Below are positions 60,588 to 64,000 of a stretch of DNA of 64,000 nt, piece by piece. Position numbers and translations under genes: made by a program. The DNA is from Catellatospora sp. TT07R-123. GTDB taxonomy: Bacteria > Actinomycetota > Actinomycetes > Mycobacteriales > Micromonosporaceae. Position 1 is the stretch's first letter, and every line of letters begins with the position of its first letter. Location: assembly GCF_018327705.1 (NCBI RefSeq), contig NZ_BNEM01000001.1:2480001-2544000 (forward strand), written 5' to 3'. The notes under the pieces are model-generated. The model worked only from the letters and a program-made list of their open reading frames with translations, searched no databases and was not told the DNA's origin.

Positions 60588-60619
60588 GGAAAGGCTCCCG
60601 TACGCAAAGGAGCCTTTCC
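60588..60619 (+). terminator. Hairpin between the beta-lactamase-fold gene and the epimerase gene
   Basis: GGAAAGGCTCC (60588-60598) pairs exactly with 60609-60619 across a 10-base loop. It separates the first gene from the next promoter at 60669-60674, so the cluster is not one simple transcript. Confidence 0.75.
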
Positions 60620-60681
60620 TCGCACGAGTCGTTACCGAAGAATTCTTTCGCACAGGCAGCCCGCAGGTTAAGGTCTGGGAC

Positions 60682-61758
60682 GTGTCGATCATCGAGGTCC
60701 GCACCCGCACCATCTCGGCGCCGCTGCACACGCCTTTCGTGACGGCGCTGCGCCGCGCCACGTCCGTCGAGACGCTCCTGGTGGAGATCGTCGACAGCGA
60801 CGGCAACAGCGGGTTCGGCGAGGCGCCGCAGGTGTGGGCGGTGACCGGGGCGAGCATCGCCGGGTCGCAGGCGTGCGTGGAGCAGGTGCTCGGGCCGCTG
60901 CTGACCGGCCGCGACCCCGACGACCTGGCGGCCCGCTGCCGCGAGACCGCGCGCGCGGTCGTCGGCAACGAGGCGGCCAAGATGGCCGTCGACGTCGCGC
61001 TGCACGATCTGGCCGCGCGCCGCCTGGGCATTCCCCTGGTACGGCTGCTCGGCGGCACCGCCCTGCGGGTGCCCACCGACGTGACCCTGGCGGCGGGCGA
61101 GGCGGCCGCCCTGGCCGAGACGGCCAAGCAGCGCACCGCCGAGGGTTTCGGCGTGATCAAGGTGAAGGTAGGCACCGACGCGGCGGGCGACCTGGCCCGG
61201 GTCCGGGCCGTATGCCGCGCCGTCGACCCCGGCGTGAAGGTGCGCCTGGACGCCAACCAGGGCTGGACCCCCCGCGACGCGGTGCGCATCATCAACCGCA
61301 TCGCCGCCGAGGAGCTGCCGGTCGAGCTGGTCGAGCAGCCGGTGGCGCGAGCCGACCTGGACGGGCTGGCCTGGGTCAGCGCCCGCGCCGACCTGCCGAT
61401 CATGGCCGACGAGTCCGTCTTCGGCGTACGGGACCTGGTCGAGGTGATCCGGCGTCGCGCCGCCGACCTGGTCAACGTGAAGCTGGCCAAGTGCGGCGGC
61501 CTCAGCACCGCCCGTACGCTGCTGGAACTGGCGGCCGCGCACGGGCTGGGCACCTGCGTCGGGTCCATGATGGAGGGTCCGGTCGGCATCGGCGCGGCGG
61601 CGAGCCTGGTGGCGGCGCATCCGACGACCGTGGTGAGCGACCTGGACGCCGCGTGGTGGCTGGCCGAAAGCCCGGTCACTGGCGGTCCCCGCTACGACGG
61701 TGCCACTGTGGTACTACCCGATGCCCCCGGACTAGGCGTGTCCGGCGCGGCGCAGTGA
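60682..61758 (+). CDS. L-Ala-D/L-Glu epimerase (enolase superfamily)
   Basis: The 358-residue protein has the KxK motif (Lys160, Lys162), metal ligands Asp190 (LDANQGW), Glu218 (LVEQP) and Asp243 (MADES), and catalytic Lys267 (VNVKLAKCGG). This is the dipeptide epimerase arrangement. It converts L-Ala-D-Glu from peptidoglycan into L-Ala-L-Glu for breakdown. GTG 60682 lies 7 bases after TAAGGT (60669-60674), so leaderless. The NlpC/P60 gene starts 25 bases downstream. Confidence 0.88.
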   Translation: MSIIEVRTRTISAPLHTPFVTALRRATSVETLLVEIVDSDGNSGFGEAPQVWAVTGASIAGSQACVEQVLGPLLTGRDPDDLAARCRETARAVVGNEAAKMAVDVALHDLAARRLGIPLVRLLGGTALRVPTDVTLAAGEAAALAETAKQRTAEGFGVIKVKVGTDAAGDLARVRAVCRAVDPGVKVRLDANQGWTPRDAVRIINRIAAEELPVELVEQPVARADLDGLAWVSARADLPIMADESVFGVRDLVEVIRRRAADLVNVKLAKCGGLSTARTLLELAAAHGLGTCVGSMMEGPVGIGAAASLVAAHPTTVVSDLDAAWWLAESPVTGGPRYDGATVVLPDAPGLGVSGAAQ

Positions 61759-61783
61759 CGACGAGTCGATTCGAGGTGGCGGC

Positions 61784-62518
61784 ATGATCAACGCGACGGT
61801 GGCAGCCCCGGTGGCGACGCTGTGGGCGCGACCGGACTCCCCGCGGCCCGGGGTGGACACGGCGGCCCTGGGCCCGTGCAGCAGCCCGCGGTCCTGGGTG
61901 GACGGGCTCGACGACGCCGGGCGGATGTACACGGGCATCCTGACCCAGCTGCTGCACGGCGAGCCGGTGCTGATCGAGGAGGTCCGCGACGGCTGGGCCC
62001 GGGTGGTCGCCACCGCGCAGCCCGCGGCCAAGCTCGACCCCCGCGGCTACCCCGGCTGGCTGCCGCTGGACCAGCTGACCGTCCGCGACGGGGCCGAGAC
62101 CGAGTCCGCGTTCGACCCGGCGACCGCCGTGCCGGTGGCCCGCGCCTGGCTGGGCGTGCCGTACGTGTGGGGCGGGATGTCGCCGTACGGCATCGACTGC
62201 TCGGGGCTGATCCACATCGCGTTCCGGCAGGTCGGGGTGACCCTGCCCCGCGACGCCGACGACCAGTTCGCCGTCGCCGAGCCGGTGGAGGCCGACCGGG
62301 AGCAGCCGGGCGACCTGTACTTCTTCGGCCGCGCCGGCGGCGGGCGGTCGGCGATCACCCACGTCGGGTTCGTGACCGCCGCACCGCTGCCGGACGGCCG
62401 TCGCCGCATGCTGCACGCATGCGGCGACGGGGGCCGGGTGGTCGAGGAGTTCATGCCCGCCTCGCGCGTCGCGACGCTGGTCGGGGCGGGCCGGGTGCGC
62501 CTCAGCCCACCGGCGTAG
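61784..62518 (+). CDS. NlpC/P60 (C40) endopeptidase, YkfC-like
   Basis: The 244-residue protein has an N-terminal SH3-like region and a C40 domain with Cys139 (GIDCSGL), His193 (ITHVGF) and His211 (MLHACG). No signal peptide is seen, so it is cytosolic. Bacillus YkfC cleaves gamma-D-Glu-diaminopimelate in murein peptides and is made with the epimerase YkfB; the same pairing here supports muropeptide recycling. The 3' end overlaps the convergent TerC gene by 17 bases. Confidence 0.85.
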   Translation: MINATVAAPVATLWARPDSPRPGVDTAALGPCSSPRSWVDGLDDAGRMYTGILTQLLHGEPVLIEEVRDGWARVVATAQPAAKLDPRGYPGWLPLDQLTVRDGAETESAFDPATAVPVARAWLGVPYVWGGMSPYGIDCSGLIHIAFRQVGVTLPRDADDQFAVAEPVEADREQPGDLYFFGRAGGGRSAITHVGFVTAAPLPDGRRRMLHACGDGGRVVEEFMPASRVATLVGAGRVRLSPPA

Positions 62519-63506
62519 GCGTACGCTCCGTCGGTTTCGGCTCGCGCGAGGACTTGATCAGGCTGGCCACGGTGGCGATGCCGAGGATGGCCACGATCAC
62601 CCCGAGCGAGACGCCGATGCTGATGTGCGGCACGGCGGTGATCGGCTCACCGCCGTTGATGAACGGGACGTTGTTGCCCGCCAGCGCCTCCATGATCAGC
62701 TTCACCCCGATGAACCCGAGCACGGCGGCCAGCCCCAGCGACAGGTAGACCAGCCGGTCCAGCAGGCCGCCGAGCAGGAAGTACAGCTGGCGCAGGCCCA
62801 TCAGCGCGAACACGTTCGCGGCGAAGACCAGGTACGGCTCCTTCGTCAGGCCGAAGATGGCCGGGATGGAGTCGAGCGCGAAGATCAGGTCGGTGGTGCC
62901 GATCGCGATCATGACGACCAGCATCGGCGTGAACATCCGCTTGGCCCCGACGTGCGTGGTCATCCGCGCGCCGTCGTAGCCCTCGCTGATCGGCAGCACC
63001 CGGCGGCTCCACCGGATCAGCAGGTTCTCCTTGAAGTCCGACTCGTCGCTCTCGCCGTGCCGGGTCAGCTGCCACGCGGTGTAGATCAGGAACAGGCCGA
63101 ACAGATAGAACACCCACACGAACCGCGTCACCAGCGCCGCGCCGGCGGCGATGAACGCGCCGCGCATCAGCAGCGCGAGCACGATGCCGATCAGCAGCAC
63201 CTTCTGCTGGTATATCCGCGGCACCGCGAACCGGCTCATGATGATCACAAAGACGAACAGGTTATCGACGGACAGGCTGTATTCGGTCACCCACCCGGCG
63301 AAGAACTCCTGCCCGTACCGGGAACCGTAGGTGAGGAAGATCCAGCCGCCGAAGGCGCACGCCAACAGGACGTAGAAGACGACCCATCCGGTCGCCTCCT
63401 TCATGGACGGCTCATGCGGGCGCCGCCCGATGATCAACAAGTCGACCATGAGGAGTGCGGTCAACCCGACCAGCGTCGCCGCCCAGACCCACGCGGACAC
63501 ATTCAC
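62502..63506 (-). CDS. TerC/Alx-family membrane protein (probable manganese exporter)
   Basis: The 334-residue protein has about nine membrane segments with acidic residues in the membrane motifs EYSLSVDNLFVF and IFALDSIPAIFG, which are characteristic of TerC. Alx/MeeF-type members export Mn2+ and help metallate secreted proteins. GTG 63506 lies 7 bases after an optimal GGAGGT (63514-63519). A riboswitch precedes it, consistent with Mn2+ control. Confidence 0.9.
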   Translation of the reverse strand: MNVSAWVWAATLVGLTALLMVDLLIIGRRPHEPSMKEATGWVVFYVLLACAFGGWIFLTYGSRYGQEFFAGWVTEYSLSVDNLFVFVIIMSRFAVPRIYQQKVLLIGIVLALLMRGAFIAAGAALVTRFVWVFYLFGLFLIYTAWQLTRHGESDESDFKENLLIRWSRRVLPISEGYDGARMTTHVGAKRMFTPMLVVMIAIGTTDLIFALDSIPAIFGLTKEPYLVFAANVFALMGLRQLYFLLGGLLDRLVYLSLGLAAVLGFIGVKLIMEALAGNNVPFINGGEPITAVPHISIGVSLGVIVAILGIATVASLIKSSREPKPTERTPTPVG

Positions 63507-63665
63507 AAGACAGACCTCCGGTCGGCACAGTTTTGCCCCGGAGGTCTCTCCCGCCGTGGCCGGTGACCCGGCCGACGACCGACGGCGCCGGGATCACACC
63601 AGGCGCAATGCCCAGGGGGAGCCGTGTTGACGACACCGTCGCGAGGGAATACTCCCCTCCCGCTC
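63507..63665 (-). promoter_or_regulatory. yybP-ykoY (Mn2+-sensing) riboswitch with Shine-Dalgarno sequestering stem
   Basis: On the minus strand GGAGG-GGAGTA (63660-63650) and the terminal GAGA-CCTCC (63548-63540) reproduce the yybP-ykoY layout: P1 GGAGG/CCTCC flanks the GGAGUA and AGA boxes, with CGTCAACAC between. Downstream, AGACCTCCGG (63547-63538) is the exact complement of CCGGAGGTCT (63521-63512), which holds the GGAGGT Shine-Dalgarno. P1 formation and the sequestering stem are mutually exclusive, so ligand binding should turn translation on. Class assignment is by recall and needs a covariance search. Confidence 0.78.
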
Positions 63666-63743
63666 TTCCCTATTGTCTATCACGCGCGGGCACAAAGCCT
63701 GTCGGGTCGCCCGTACGGACGATGATGCAGCTCAGCCTATTGG

Positions 63744-64000
63744 TCAACCAAGTGGATTGGTAAGGACCCACCCCGTGTCCAGCACGTTTTCACAGGCGGC
63801 CACGGCGACCTCCAGACGGCGCTCATGCGGCCCGGCCAGCTCGACCACCGGCACCCCCGACTCCACCAGCAGCTCGCGGAACCGTCCCGTCATCCACGAC
63901 CGCAGGTGTTCTCCGTCACGCAGGCCGTCGTCGTCGAACGGCACCCCGGCGTCGGAGGTCAGCAGGTAGAGGTCCGGGCGCCGGGCCAGGGCCCGCACCT
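63744..64000 (-). CDS. AAA-type ATPase/kinase, NadR-like, C-terminal part (gene runs off the window)
   Basis: The last 85 codons are visible. LYLLTSDAGVPFDDDGLRD and RSWMTGRFRELL match the C-terminal kinase-like domain of NadR/AAA_28 proteins (nicotinamide riboside kinase-like). The Walker A lies outside the window. It ends 84 bases upstream of the riboswitch region on the same strand. Confidence 0.65.
   Translation of the reverse strand, partial: VRALARRPDLYLLTSDAGVPFDDDGLRDGEHLRSWMTGRFRELLVESGVPVVELAGPHERRLEVAVAACENVLDTGWVLTNPLG

Noticed and set aside
63403-63630. Plus-strand reading frames across the terC leader
   Set aside because: They overlap the riboswitch and the terC start, have no ribosome binding site and encode no recognisable protein.

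Overview
This 64 kb window is high-GC actinobacterial chromosome. GTG starts are common, genes overlap by 1-4 bases, and whiA, yvcK, rapZ, opcA, acVLRF1, an XRE-DUF5753/DUF397 pair and a SufR-controlled suf operon are all present. Gene order (ctaA - ctaB - tkt/tal/pgi/zwf/opcA/pgl - secG - tpiA/pgk/gap - whiA/yvcK/rapZ - uvrC - uvrA) and the style of the intergenic palindromes suggest Micromonosporaceae; the family assignment is inference. Most of the window is housekeeping sequence. The accessory parts lie around 42-48 kb, 50-55 kb and 58-59 kb.

Layout. 0-8.2 kb: 5' end of an ABC-F ATPase, a zinc metallopeptidase, a coupled aminotransferase/acVLRF1 pair, an AlkD-like protein, a TMEM175-like channel, a HAD hydrolase, a LysE exporter, a stand-alone LigD-type polymerase and a GNAT protein. 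8.3-14.9 kb: the minus-strand suf operon sufR-sufB-sufD-Rieske-sufC-sufS-sufU-sufT, ending in a strong hairpin. 15-19.7 kb: heme A synthesis genes ctaA and ctaB bracket three poorly characterised genes. 19.9-28.1 kb: a tight pentose-phosphate operon. 28.1-42.3 kb, all minus strand: secG, an orphan peptide-binding lipoprotein, tpiA-pgk-gap with a large terminator, whiA-yvcK-rapZ, uvrC, a Rieske lipoprotein and uvrA.

42.7-55.4 kb: a zinc-ribbon membrane protein, rsgA, an XRE/DUF397 regulatory module with a palindrome in the divergent promoter, a nucleotidyltransferase-like protein, a three-gene ABC system with two diverged FtsX-type permeases of about 1,000 residues each, and a secreted SH3/glucosaminidase-type protein. 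55.5-64 kb: typA, yhhN, an IS982-like insertion sequence, a second copy of the zinc-ribbon membrane family, a muropeptide-recycling cluster (cytosolic serine beta-lactamase fold, L-Ala-D/L-Glu epimerase, NlpC/P60 endopeptidase), a TerC-family gene under a probable yybP-ykoY Mn2+ riboswitch, and a partial NadR-like ATPase.

Main regulatory observations: (1) the riboswitch leader can form a 10-bp stem that hides the terC Shine-Dalgarno; (2) the IS transposase start codon sits in the loop of a hairpin whose left arm overlaps the likely -10, so only read-through transcripts would carry it; (3) at least nine genes have a TANNNT hexamer 6-8 bases before their start codon, which implies leaderless transcripts; (4) four intergenic perfect palindromes (stems 18-23 bp, loops 16-22 nt) include two, 34 kb apart, that share the same arms. 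I see no CRISPR array, tRNA, rRNA or prophage.
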